From Clytia hemisphaerica (taxonomy: Eukaryota > Cnidaria > Hydrozoa > Leptothecata > Clytiidae): a stretch of DNA of 64,000 nt. The notes below the pieces were generated by a model. The model did not search any database. It was given only the letters and a program-made list of their open reading frames with translations, and was not told the origin of the DNA. A program made the position numbers and the translations under genes. The DNA lies in assembly GCA_902728285.1 (NCBI GenBank), contig CACVBU010001141.1, forward strand, positions 496,001-560,000. The letters run 5' to 3'. Each line of letters opens with the position of its first letter. Position 1 is the stretch's first letter. Shown here one piece after another: positions 46,858-60,100 of this stretch.

Positions 46858-47259
46858 TAACATAGATGATATCCAGTACCCTCCCGTTATGTTTGTAGGA
46901 ATATGTTATTATCTCCCTAATCATAAGAACAGATATACCGCAATAAAAAATAGATGGGCCGTATTTTGATATACAAGAGCCGCGCTGATGGACCGTCTAC
47001 ATAAATATGACAAAACAACGAGCCATTTGTCTGGGGAAAAACAAAAATTTGAAAGTCATAAGTCAAAACCACTTGCTTTAAAAAACCGTGCGAAACGAAG
47101 CACAAAAATCAATGTGGCTGGACTATCAATATCTGTAATAGAGAAGAAAAATTACTTTCATCAATTTTTGGTATATTTATGTAAATGACGCTAATCCCCA
47201 CTTCTGTTTGGTTTGGGAACGCAAATTACCGACGCCTAAATTTTTTAATATATCTCCAG

Positions 47260-47590
47260 ATACCAGAACAGGACCCTGCTGACACACCGCCACCGGACTT
47301 AACGAACACCGGACACGCAAAAGTCTGGTGTAAAATGAGAATTTTTTTTACCACCGGACAATCTCTACACTGGACTTAAAAAATACGGATGTCCGGTGTC
47401 AGAGAAGGAGATTTTTTTCCACTGGACAATCAAAACACCGGACATGACCAGTCTGGTGTTTCCTAATTTTTTGTTTCATAAATTTCCGGCGTCCAAAATT
47501 CCCTGTATGCAACACCGCACTGACACCGGACTTATTACTTCCGGTGTAGCAAAAGGATACTTTTTGCCACCGGACAAATACACCGAACAG
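47260..47590. repeat. CACCGGAC motif cluster
   Basis: At least ten copies of CACCGGAC or its inverse GTCCGGTG (some with one change) are arranged in both orientations in ~330 bp. The arrangement is roughly palindromic, so it probably represents one self-complementary repeat, not a regulatory array. Confidence 0.55.
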
Positions 47591-47593
47591 TCC

Positions 47594-47771
47594 CAGGCCT
47601 GGCCATGAAGAAAAGCCTGCGTGTGCCATTATAGCACTTGCAAGCCTTAAATTTGGACTTTCAATACCTGTTTTTGCTTGATTTAGGCATGCTATTTTAG
47701 CACTCACTAATAATTTTACGTGTGTGCTAGCGTGTGCGCGTGCTATAGCACGCCATTCAAGGCCAGGCCTG
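47594..47771. repeat. Short inverted-repeat element, AGGCCTGGCC ends
   Basis: CCAGGCCTGGCCATGAAG at the left and ATTCAAGGCCAGGCCTG at the right. The interior also pairs GTGTGCCATTATAGCAC with GTGCTATAGCACGCC. Non-coding. Confidence 0.55.
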
Positions 47772-48626
47772 CAGTCCTGTGCGTCAACAGCGTCCTACCA
47801 GAACTAACAGCTTTTTTTGAAATTCTGTTAAAAATTCCAAGCTCCTAAATAGTTTAACTTTATTCTGTGAAAAAATCATAACTGTCAGTGAAATACTCGG
47901 TCATCTATTTAAAATTTAAGACAAAAATTTGCGAAGAAAAACAAACCTTGAGCACAAAAAATGCTTGTTTAAACACTTTTTTCCACTCGAACAACAAATA
48001 ACTTTTATAGACTTACCTACCTTCCCCAAACATTGAAAAAATCTCTACCATCAACTGCTCTAACTTTGGACGATTGGTCAAATCTTGGGACGTTTGATTT
48101 GTGGGCTGTATTTTCACTTCCGTCAGCTGCCCTAACTTGGGACGATTGGTCGAAACATGTTGATATATGGCCTGTATTTTCACTTACTGTTAAATCTCTT
48201 TGACAACAAATTTGTTTTGATAACTCCACCAAGTTTATCAACCATACTTTCTGTCATAACATGTCACGATAACTTTCATTGGTAGCGCGCCCTTTTTAAC
48301 TTTTTTGTTTTCACTCAAAAAGGTAAAAGACCCTTTTTTGATTTTGGTATTTTATTGGTATCAAAGATCACAAGCCATTGCACTGCAAGGCCAATTTTGT
48401 GAAATAACTTTAAAGATCTTGCAATTTTTTTCGCATGCTTCGCTAGCAGTAAAGTTCTTTGACAATTTGATGAACACAAACATTTAAACTCAATTTTTTT
48501 GCTCATTTTGCTCGCACTACCTTCTTTGAAATTCTTTTTCTAGAAAAGTATCAAATTCATCGCATTCTTAATTTTTCTGCTATTTACTATTTCTGTGGCC
48601 TCCTTTATAAATATAATGAACAATAT

Positions 48627-48704
48627 GTGACTCCCCAAGCAATTTTAAGTACCTTTAAAGCTGATCGGTCTTTCCAGGTACTTTAAAATTGCTTGGGGAG
48701 TCAC
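48627..48704. repeat. Strong hairpin, 22-bp arms
   Basis: GTGACTCCCCAAGCAATTTT on the left and AAAATTGCTTGGGGAGTCAC on the right form a near-perfect stem of ~22 bp with a ~34-base loop. It may be a tiny MITE; no transcript evidence can be read from sequence. Confidence 0.65.
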
Positions 48705-48800
48705 AAATAATTAGCCATGAAAACCTTACGTAATGATTCGAAAAAAGCAGAGAGGATCCCAATCCGTAAATGTAGAGTTAACTTGCTTGTAGTTTGACGG

Positions 48801-49610
48801 TAGACATGGCTCCGACTGGGGTTCTAGGCCCCCCCGCTAAATTTAGGTCCCCCCTAAGAACAAGGCCCCCCCAGCATGATAAAATTTTAGGTCCCAGTAT
48901 AATAGGGGAAAAATTTTTGATGAATAATTTTTTTTCAATATGAATTTTTACCATTTAGTCAATGAAAACACAAGTAAATAAACAGTAAAGTAAACTAGTA
49001 GTAACTTAATATTATACAACTTATGCACCCTTGAGTTCTTAAAATTGCCCTCTGAAATAGTGCCAAGAGGCAGTTCCTAAGATTAATTTTCCCTGACTTT
49101 TGGTTAAAAATCCACCCTTTTCCCCTGACAATTATCATGATTATTTGGAGGACCCACCATGGTTGGGTCCGACAAGAAAAATTTTGAAAAGAGGAGATTC
49201 CTATATTGGCTAAAAATCATCAAATTCAAGGCATTCTGGAAAAAAATTCCCTGACTTTTCCAGGTTTTGCCTGACTTTTTCTAAAAGCAGTCCTTTTTCC
49301 AGGTTTTCCCTGACCGCTGGGAACCCTGCAAGGATTTCCAAAGCTCTATTTACATGTGTGTGCACTTCTAAGGATCAGATCACACTTCGCATGAAGACAT
49401 AAAGGTTTTTTAGAGAAATTAAAAACAGTAAAGAAAAATATTTAGGAAGTGTTATTTAGCCCCCAGAGTTACATAAAATTATGCAGGTCCCCCCCAAGAT
49501 AGAGCTCCCCCCGCCTGTCAGGAAAAACAAACAGCTCCCACCTCTTATATGGCAAATTTGAGGTGTAGCCCCCCCCCGCTCAGGCGGGGGGGGTGCGAGC
49601 CATGGTAGAA
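48801..49610. mobile_element. C/G-run element with ATGGCTC termini
   Basis: The left end TAGACATGGCTCCGACTGGGG is roughly mirrored by GGTGCGAGCCATGGTAG at the right. C runs follow or precede the ends (48829-48900 and ~49568-49590). The interior, TTCCCTGACTTTTCCAGG-type text, repeats twice. Non-coding. Confidence 0.5.
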
Positions 49611-49918
49611 TGTTCCAATTGTTTGAAAAGTTGCAAAAATGTTATAGATTTGAAATTTTCAAAACGCATAGTACACACTTTTTTCATAAGAATATCTTCT
49701 ATAAGAATATCTGGTGAAAATTGGCTAAATCGTAATAATACCATCAAGGGTGAGTTTTAATTTGTCAATAGGAATAAAACTGTCATTTTTCAAAAAGTGG
49801 GAAAACAAAAGTGACCCAAATTAATTAACAAAAGAGATATAGTGTACTTTCTCTTGTGTATGCATACATACACATGTATACATGCTGCTCTGCCACCCAC
49901 ATCTCCTGAGTGAATATA

Positions 49919-50519
49919 CCGGGTGACCCACGAACAAATGTCCCAAAGTGCTTGGAATTTAGATATTTAGAAAGTAGATATCCTAACTTAAAATTTGAGC
50001 TATCATTTTTTAAATTTGACCAATTTGTTCTCTACTTACGAGCTTTTAAAGTCAAAATTCACTTTTCAGAAAGTGTAAAAAACACGTAAAAAAGGGGTAT
50101 CAAATTTGGTATTTTTAGACGCTTTTGATATACAGTTTTTGAAAAAAATCTGAAAAATCTACAAAAGCGCCAATTTTTATAAAAACTAGTCTTGTTTTAA
50201 GCAAAAGTTACTTTTAAAGGTGTTTTTATTAATTATTAATGTCATAAAACTCGTTAGATAAGTCAATTTGTAAGTGATTTTCTAATTGATGGCATAAATT
50301 TAATAGCTATTTTTTACGTGTTTTTTACACTTTCCGAAAAGTGAATTTTGACTTTAAAAGCTCATAAGTAGAGAACAAGTCGGTCAAATTTAAAAAGTGA
50401 TAGCTCAAATTTTAAGTTAGGATATCTACTTTCTAAATATCAAAACTCCAAGCACCTTGGGACATTTTTTCGGCCTCAAGATGTCGGGAAACGTCTGAAC
50501 TTTTTCGTGGGTCACCCGC
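49919..50519. mobile_element. TA-flanked foldback MITE, CCGGGTGACCC ends
   Basis: About 600 bp with ~190-bp arms that pair well: CGGGTGACCCACGAA, GATATTTAGAAAGTAG and GTGTAAAAAACACG match their inverses in the right arm. TA is present at both ends. Shorter relatives with CCGGGTG starts are at 59681-59894 and, as one end only, 57668. It lies upstream of the first recognised EXOSC10 exon. Confidence 0.75.
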
Positions 50520-51104
50520 TACCGGGTGATTTTGGACAGAAATTCTTACGTTTCTTCACATATATTAGAATTACTCACATAAGCTGTTTAAAAAGGAAAT
50601 TTTTCTCTGAAAAAATAAGAATACTTTGGCAATTTCTTTTTAAGAATACTTGACCCTCAGTCAAAGCACTTTATTCTTATAAAAAAGCGTATATTGATAC
50701 TATTGATATTTTTTTTGCCAGCCTGCCATTCGAAAAACTGCTGCTTCCAGCAGGCTCTTAATTTCTAAACGCCAAAGATCAATTATAAAAGGCATTACAC
50801 ACAAAACAACAGTCTCGTGGTTTTCAAGCAACAATTAATTTTTTTACACTACAGTTTAAAAATAGAGACCCCAGTTCCCCACCAGTTTGTGTGAGAGAGA
50901 AGTAATTCATTGCATGATGGGTAAATGTAATTCTAAAGCTCTAAATAAAACATGAAAATGTTTAGCTGAATTATGAAAAAGGGAAAAAGGGAACTTTTTT
51001 TTAGTTCAGAAAATGGAACTTACCAAACAAAAATGCAAACAAAATTTTTTTTATGCCGCTCTAACTCTAGTGTTTTCACCTACCAATACTATTTTTTTTC
51101 TCAG

Positions 51105-54100
51105 GATGTATTCAAGGAAGTGGTCAAAGCAACACAAAAAGGGAATGCATTTGCATCCTTGCTAGAAGAATTTCCATACTGGAGTAGTTTTCCTGAATTC
51201 AACGAACAGTGTAAGGAGATTGGGGACAAAATTTTGAACGAGTAAGTTAAAAAGCATCAATTTTTAATAATATTATTTTGAAAAAGTTTAGGGCTTTGCT
51301 TAGCTTGAAAAGTGATGGTTTTTCACTGAGAGATTTTCCTTATTTAAAAACTACTCAAATTTGTCAGGCTTATCTAATTACTGTGCTAAGTTCAGCCTTG
51401 GACATGAAAACTTAGACAGATAGCCATATTTTTATAAGGAAGGATGCCAAAAACTAAATAAATGGGTTTTGATCAGGGAGAAATGAAGCTGCCAATACAT
51501 CATAGTACCTTTTTGGAACTAGTATCGGTGGGGTGGAGGTCCTATAAATTAACCTGTGTTTGTTCGTCCGTTCGTTCGTTCATCTGTTACCAACTTTTCT
51601 CAAGATTGAATCATAGGAATCGTTTGATTAATTTGGTAAAAAGGTGCAAAATGGTGGTGGCCAAAATGTGATGGAGTCCGATTTTTGAAAAAAAAGATTT
51701 TTGGGCAAATTTCAGCCAAAAAACGGTTAAAAAAGGGTTTTTAAGACTTTGTGAAAAATTGGATTATCAAGTTTTTCTCTTTCTTTCTTTTTGTCTCTCC
51801 TAATCATTTGAAGATATTATTGAAGAGTAAGCTCACCCCTGTCTCATCTAATTAAAGCCACGTGCCAAATACGCAAAACAACCGCTTTGACGCTCTTGGA
51901 GCTTGATTATGGTGTCAATTTATATCCTTTTGTATTATCGTCATCACAATAATTAGTGGCACAGAATCTTTTGAATATGGTTTGAGAAGCTTTGTATGTC
52001 ATCATCAGATTGTTATTTCTGTCGAAATTAGTCATTTTGTCAGCATAAAGACAATAGAATAATTGATTAGATTCATATCTCTAAAACTGGCCTTCCCAAT
52101 TTTTTCCTACTGACAAGTTCTATCTATTCATACTAAAGCCATCTCGTTCAGCATAATTAAAGTATTTGGCTCAACAAAGTTTACAAACATCATTCTTAAT
52201 GACCCTGTCAATATTTTTGTCAAATAGTGTCACTTTGTCAAGAAAATGACTGGTTACTTTTCAAAGGTCACTTTTTAGTATTCTGAGGACTTGTTTTAAA
52301 TATTCTCTACGGTGGAGAGAGCTGATAAACTCACTAATCCAAATTTATCTGGTCATGGTCGCTGGTAGTGGTCATTTCTGGTCGATGTTTAGAAACTCCC
52401 TTTCTAGAAATTTTTTATTAAGCTGTGCATTTTTTGGATAGTGAATTGTTACAAAGAAAAGCGTTTAATGGCTTCTTTTTTTTCTTTTTCAAAAGTCTTT
52501 TTCAATAATGTTGATAATTTCTATCAATAGATATGCTTTCATTTTTCTTTATTTTTTTGTATTTTGACGAGTTATGTCTCATTTGTTTCATTGTTTCAAT
52601 GTTTCAATGTTCATTGATTAGTTTCGATAATCAGGTAGGTCCATGAAAGTATCACTTGTTAAGCGTAAAATCTACAATTTCCCTTTCTTCAGAAATCATA
52701 TCTCTATCAAATAGTTTATTTGCTAATATGATTTTTTTTATACTTTTTCTTCGACAGAATAAGTGAATTGTTCCGACACAATGCTGTACAGTGTGGTTGG
52801 ACAACAACCTCTAGGTTTGTTGATACAGAAGAAAGATTCGAGCGATTGGTAGATGGAAATGATATCATGCTAGAAAGCCTTGTAAGATTAGGTCTACTTT
52901 AATGAACAACCCCTGACAACCCTAAAAGTTTTAAGAAAGTGAAAACAATTTTTAACTTCCCATTTTCACTAAAAGGTTCCATGTGGGTATTTGTCCCTTA
53001 CGCTACCCCCTATGAAATTTGATGTTTGAGCAATTTATATACTCCTTTAGGTGAACGCGATGGTCTAATTACTCCAGTGGATGCAAGTAGAACCAGCGTG
53101 AAATTAGATATTACCTATACTAGCGTGCCAATTAGAACAAAACTTATTTAAAGATATTGCCTATATAATAAGCTTTGTTCAAATTGGCACGCTTACATGC
53201 AAATCTTCCCCTGCAATGTGCTATAAAGTTTTTTAGGCTTATATTTCTGTGATATGGAGCAGATAATTTCCGGCCTGAATGGCTGCAATAATTTACCAAG
53301 TAGAACTGAAAGGCCGTCGCGTTCTCCTAAACAACTATTAAGACTGTGGAATTCAAATCAATTTCATTCTCAAAAACCATTACCATTTTTGAAGCATTTG
53401 CTTTCAAGTCTGGTATTTTTGCTCAATTTTTAAAAGAATCCAAATTCTTTAGAATCTAATGTAAGCGAAAGATTTATTGATAAATGAATACATCATAAGA
53501 ATTGATTTTCTGTCTTTTGCAGGGTACATTCATAGATGAAGCAAACGGTGTGAAAAAGAATGAGAAACCACTGGTCCCATTGAATGCTCAGAGTACACCC
53601 ATTGTTTCCAGTTGGAATAAGCAAAAGGTTTGAGAAATATTTTCATTTGTTTCCTTGTTATTATCTTGAATTTTCTTTGAAATTATTTCGATTCTATGGT
53701 GCAAGGGAAAGAACATGGATAATTCTCAATAAAATCGTGCTTCTTTAAATAATTTGTTTTATAAAAAAAGAAAAAATTGGTTGTCAAGTTTGTGATGAAT
53801 TCTAACTGTTTGTGCTAAATCTGTTACCTTTCAATTTGTTTCAATTTGTTGGACCTACTTGGAGGTCCTATAAATTAACCTGTGTTCGTCCGTCTGTCCG
53901 TCCGTCCGTCTGTTACCAACTTTTCTCGGGATTGAATCATAGGAATCTTTTGATTTTTGGTACAAAGGTGCAAAATGGTGGTGGGCAAAATGTGACGGAG
54001 CCCGATTTTCTAAAAAAAAATTTTGGGGCAAATTTGGGCCAAAAAACGGCTAAAAAACGGGTTTTTTTGGACTTTGTGAAAAATTAGATCATTAATTTTT

Positions 54101-57100
54101 TCTGATTTTTTGCATGAAAGTAGGGTACCATCATAGGTAAAAGATGGCTGAAGCAGATTTTTGCAAAAAAATTTTGTTGACTCAAAAAACGCATGTTTAT
54201 CTATAAGAATCACTTGTAATAAGCATACATCAATGTTCTTAGTCAAATTACTCACTTTTTATATGAGAAAGATGTTTTTTTTTGCTCATGAGGCCTTACT
54301 GTTGAAGAATATGTGTGTTTAGACATGAAATTTTGGTTGCTTCGCGTGTTTTTTTAAAAAAACTGGCCAAATTCGATATTTTTTATAAGCACATTATCAA
54401 TTACTTAGGTATTAGCTTTTCTCGAGATTGGCTCTTTCATTCTTTATGATTTATTGCACAAACATGCATAACTATAAACCCTCGAATGTAGGAGCCCGAT
54501 TTTCGAAAGAAAATGTTTTGGGCAAATTTGGGCCAAAAAACGGCTAAAAAAAGGGTTTTTTGGACTTTGTGAAAAATTGGATCATTAATTTTTTCTGATT
54601 TTTTGCATGAAAGTAGGTAAAAGATGGCTGAAGCAGATTTTTGTAAAAGAAGAATTTTTCAGCTCAAAAAACGCATCTTTATCTATAAGAATCACTATTA
54701 ATAAGCATACATCAATGTTCTTAGCCAAATTACCCAATTTTTTGATGAGATAGATGTTTGTTTTTGCTCACAAAGTCTTGAATATGAAAGAATATTTCAA
54801 GAGCATGAAATTTTGGTTTCTAAACGTTTTTTTATAAGAAACAAACGACTAATTTTAATAGATCGTCACTATTTGTGTTCTGAATGATTGTTAAATGGTC
54901 ACGTCACGTAGATATCAATTATAAATGTGTTAAATGCATAACCAGGTAGGTCCATAAAAGTATCACTTGTTCTGAAGAAAATGACCCTTACCCTTCACTT
55001 TCTACGACATCAGACAACATTCGTGATAAATATATATAGTCTAGAAGTATAAAACCTTCAACTACTCAAAATGGAAACAATAAAGACAAAAACCCACAAA
55101 ACAAAAAGACAATACAAATACAACAAAAATCTAGAATGAACATTCACAGAAAATCAATCAGGTTGGAGTAGAAAAGGAAAATATGATGACATAGAAATCC
55201 GTCAATGTAAAACTAGTGATCTAAAATGACTTTAAGGAAGAAAGTAACTCAATATGAGTTAAGATGGAAAGAAGTAACTCAATATGAGTCAAAAAATATT
55301 TCAAAAAAACACATTATCTGTTCCTCAGTTTTCGACCTACACAGGATTTCGGCCATTTGTGAAAATATCCTCCTATATGATGGAAATAGGGTTGTGTATA
55401 TATATATGGCGATCATAAACATTTTTTTTGTCTTTAGAACAAGAATTCTGGTCAATCATCTTTCAAACTACTTCTTGCAAAGAACATACAACGCCCGCAA
55501 TTGAAATGGCTGGATAAGATTGATAATAGTAACACACCATTCACACCTTACATCAAAACAAAACCTAATGCTATCAAACCACTGGAAGAAGGTAGGGAAA
55601 AGTATTGACATAAAGTTTCTGAAAAGCAATGCCATAATCTGAAGAAATTTCGGACTCAACAACCGCGTAATCTTGTGTATATCCTGCTGTGGTAGGAAAT
55701 AAGCTGGGCAAAAGTAGAATAGTTATACATTCTATTAGTTTAATTTTGGCAGTTTTTTAATTAGTCCAAATTTCTTTTGTTTATTGTTTCTGTCGCTAAA
55801 AGTATTACTGGTGTATGGCGAGGACTGGTGTGATGTTAAAAGTATTACGAGAACTTATATTTCCAGGGATATGTCAAATAGTTATAAAATTGAAGAATCA
55901 TTTTGCTTTATCATATTTTGTTTACTTAAGATGAGATGTCGACAGAACCTGTGTCTGATGCTGTTGATAACTTCATCAAACAAGCCAGAAAACGAAATGC
56001 TTCCATCAGTGCTGTCAGGTGAATTTCTTTCCTCTTTCACTAAATGATTTTGTTTACATTTTATTTTAAATTGCTCTAGTTTTGTCTTACACTTTCAAGC
56101 TTACAACTAGCCGTCCCTGTGTTTTCCAAGACGGCACTTTAATTGTTACTTTTCACTCCCTTTTACCTTGAGTTTATATATGTTTGTACTTTTAAAGGAA
56201 AATATGTTCGAGCACTTTGTGAAATTATAGTTTTGTGTAATTAATCTTGTATTTTGCAAGGGAAATATTATGAAAACAATGTTTTCTATTTCCAAAGGAA
56301 AATTACTTAAAAGTACTTCTTGTATTTAATTTCCCTACCCATACTTTCTTTATACCATTTAAACCTGTTTAAACTAAAATTCAATTCTTGTATTTCCCGA
56401 GGAAAATTTCTTTAGTATTAGTATCATTGATGATATCTCATTTAGTCTGACTTCGTTTTTAATGTTAAATTTAATGTTAAATTACAAGATTGTATGGTCA
56501 ACATGTCAACATTCTGTTGGCACCTAGCGAAAAGGAATCAATTCCTTACATTGTTGAAATTCACCGCAATGAATTAATTAATTCAACAAGTCATTCAAAG
56601 AAAAGAGACAAAACCAAAACAGAAAATAGAATTAAAATCAGTGAAAGCGAAGAAGAAAAAAATCCAATAAGATATACAATATGAAGAAAGTCCTTAAATA
56701 GGATAATAAGTAGTTGTGACAAGTGGCGATTCAGAGGAGATGCCAAAAGATGTTCGGTATTTCAATTCTTTTGCTAGGAAATTCATTTCAGAAATAATGT
56801 ATTATAATAAAGATTCTATGATTCTATGATTCTATGAACGCTATGATTCTCTTTTCTTCTCAGGCATCCTTATGAACATGAAATTTCAGAATTTGAACCA
56901 AGCGAAGATGAAATGGAACGTAAAGATGCTCAGGTAATGCACCCTTCAATTTTTCTTTCAACATTTTCTGATATTATTGCATTTCATTGCTCCTGTCATT
57001 TTGCCCCGTTTCTTTGAAGTTTTTTCATTTCATATTTTACGTTAACAAAATATTTTCATTTCGTCTTTTTGGAAATGCCCAAAAAAGCTTGAACTTGACC

Positions 57101-60100
57101 CCTGTTTCGTTTTGTGGCTTTCTGCAAACAGTCATAAAAGACTCATAAGTCACAACAGAAGGTTTATCTATGTTATAATATACTTAAATCGGAACTCTCC
57201 AATTCTGGCATGAAGCTTTTTCGTTAGCGATTATTAAATGTAATTCTTTTTTGTGTCTTTTCTGTATTGACCTTTCAATTGGTCAATTTTCAGCCTTAGA
57301 ACGACATCTTTTTTCTAATCTTCTTTTTTTAAGATTTTCAAGAGTGCTTTGAAATTGAACACTCGTTCTGTTTTTCTTTTTCAGTTTTAAAAGTCTTTTC
57401 AAAGCTATTCAAAGTCTTTTCAAAGTCACCCTTGAATGTATACCCACAATGGCTGAACTACTCCTAGCATAAGAATAGTCTTACAAGATACTGATTGTGG
57501 TAGATTTTAGCAATGCAAGACTTTCTTTCCTTGCCAGTAGATTTAAAAAAAATCGCAGTTTCGATTCGATTTGCTTTCAAAATAACTCTACCATTTTTTA
57601 CCTTGCTTGAAAAATCAAATTAGTGAAGCCAGGAAAACATTGCTTTAGATAATTTTCTTGGAACCTACCGGGTGGTCCAAAAAAACTTTGGATGTTTGAT
57701 CACATTTTCAGAGTAATCAGAGTGATCTGTAAGGTTGACCTTGCTTTATTAGAATTAGGGAGGGTCTAACTTAATTTTGACAATTCCTTCAAAAGTTTTG
57801 GTCACTCAGTTAATATGCCAGAGTTAATAATACTTAATAATGTCCAACGAATAAGTTTTGGTTTATAGCCCCTGTGAATATTTTCTTCGTAAAAAAGACA
57901 AGGAATGTGCCAGTACAATCAATATTAGTACATGTCCATTTCAGTTCCGTTTCTCGTTGTTAATTCGATCACCATTATATTTTCACCTTTTTCGCTTATT
58001 AAATTTAAAAAGAAAACTACTGAAGTTTGCCTTGCCAAAGACAAGAAATCTGTTTAATCTAATTTTCCTTGCAAAGTACAACAAATTGTTTACGGTAATT
58101 TTCCTTGCAAAATACAACAAATTGTTCACGGTAATTTTCCTTGCAAAATACAACAAATTGTTTACGGTAATTTTCCTTGCAAAATACAACAAATTGTTTA
58201 CGGTAATTTTCCTTGCAAAATACAACAAATTGTTTCCGGTAATTTTCCTTGGAAAATACAATCAGTAGAATGTTTTGATTAATGTTCCATTCATTTATTT
58301 ATTTATTGTTCATTTTCCTTGGGAAATACAAGAAATCGTTTACATATTTCTCAGTAAAATAATACATTTAAGTTCTCAAATATGACAGTGAGCGAAAAGA
58401 GCTTAATTATCATGGTAAAGAGTCATCTCGGACGACGCTGGGACGACTAGTTTTCTATATTCCTCACGTGAGAAGTTTACTCTCTGAAATAGTAACAATA
58501 ATTGATTCAATGAGCTCAAAGGTATAATAGAAGTGTCTTTAATTTGAATAATCTTTGCTCATTTCTTCCTAATTTTTCTTTCAGATGTACAAATCTTTAG
58601 ATGAGACAGAATTCCATTTTGTGGAAACTAATGAACAGTTGACTGAAATGCACAAACATTTATTACAAGCTCACGAAGTAGCAATCGATTTGGAGGTATA
58701 GAAACTAGAAGATTTGCGTCAAAATGCCAATGAACGCAAAGTTACTTCTTTTTCAGTTGTTTTTTTTTCTTTATTTTTGATTTTTAAGTTCTTGGGTTTT
58801 TTTAGGTCAAAGGGTTGTCATTGGGCCAAACGTATTAGTTCATGACATGGCTATCTTCCATCGTATCATTTTACACAATTGTACTGTGTTAGAATGTTTT
58901 CATATTCTCATTTTAGCACCACTCGTACCGTTCATTCCAAGGATTTGTGTGTCTCATGCAAATCTCGACCAGAGAAAAAGATTTTGTTGTGGACACCTTG
59001 GCTCTCCGAGATGAGCTCTACATTTTAAATGAAGTTTTCACTGATCCAAAAATTTTAAAGGTTTGTTTTATCGTTTAAGTTAATACCCTAGTTTTAGTAA
59101 TCAAGTACTAGTTTAGGATTAGACATGGTGTGACCTGATTTTCCGAAATTTGAACCTACCAATCATTTGTAAATTATCAATTTATCCTGTTTAGTACCCT
59201 TTTATTTCAGACGAAATATTTACCAGTAAAAACGTATGGAAACTTTTTAAACTTAATCTGATTTTATTTTGCAGGTTTTACATGGTGCTGACATGGATAT
59301 AGGTTGGCTGATGCGAGATTTTGGACTATACATTGTCAACATGTTTGACACTGGACAAGCTGCCAGAACTTTACAAGAAGATCGATTCTCATTGGCTCAT
59401 CTCCTCAAGAAACATTGTGACGTCAATGCACAGAAACAATACCAGCTTGCTGATTGGAGGATAAGGTTATTGTTTTGTTATAGAACTTAAATATTCACGA
59501 AACCTTTTTTATTGATCTTAACATTTTCTGCCACAATATTTTTTCCCCGCCATTTCAATTCTTACGCAACTTTACTGCGAGGAACTTCATTCTAAATTTT
59601 ATATCAATTTCATATTCTACTATTTTTAAAATGCTATCATAAGATAAAAATTTAATTCAAGGCGAAAATTAAAAAATGTACCGGGTGCGCCACAAAAAAG
59701 TTTCTCTCTTTAAAACTATTTTTCCCGAAATCTAAAAATTTTAAAAGAACCATTCCTATTCCATTGGAAAGAAGAAATATAAACTTAAATTTTGATGGGT
59801 CACTTATTAAATTCGGTCCATTAGATCGAAAGTTATGCTCAATTGAATAAAAAAGTAACTTTCTGAAAGTGCTCAAAAACGTTAACGCACCCGGTAGTTT
59901 TTCCGGAATGCGGGTGAAGGAAAAAAGCTCTCATGTGGCCGGCCGGAAAGGATTTTTTATTTGATAACTTAAGATCATTGAAATAGAACTTTAATAAAGA
60001 TAACTTTTATGTACAAACAGTATGAAGTAATCCCTGAATACTAAAATGTATCAACTACTAACGACCAAAACTTGATTTAAAAGCGGGAATATCCAACTAA

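Noticed and set aside
50973..51104. ATG at 50973 as the start of EXOSC10
   Set aside because: The frame is open up to the exon at 51105, but a strong polypyrimidine acceptor (TTTTTTTTCTCAG) precedes DVFKEVVK and the upstream residues do not resemble the EXOSC10 N-terminus.
57983..58268. Repetitive ORFs on both strands with [16 protein letters not shown] peptides
   Set aside because: They are products of the 36-bp tandem array in an EXOSC10 intron.
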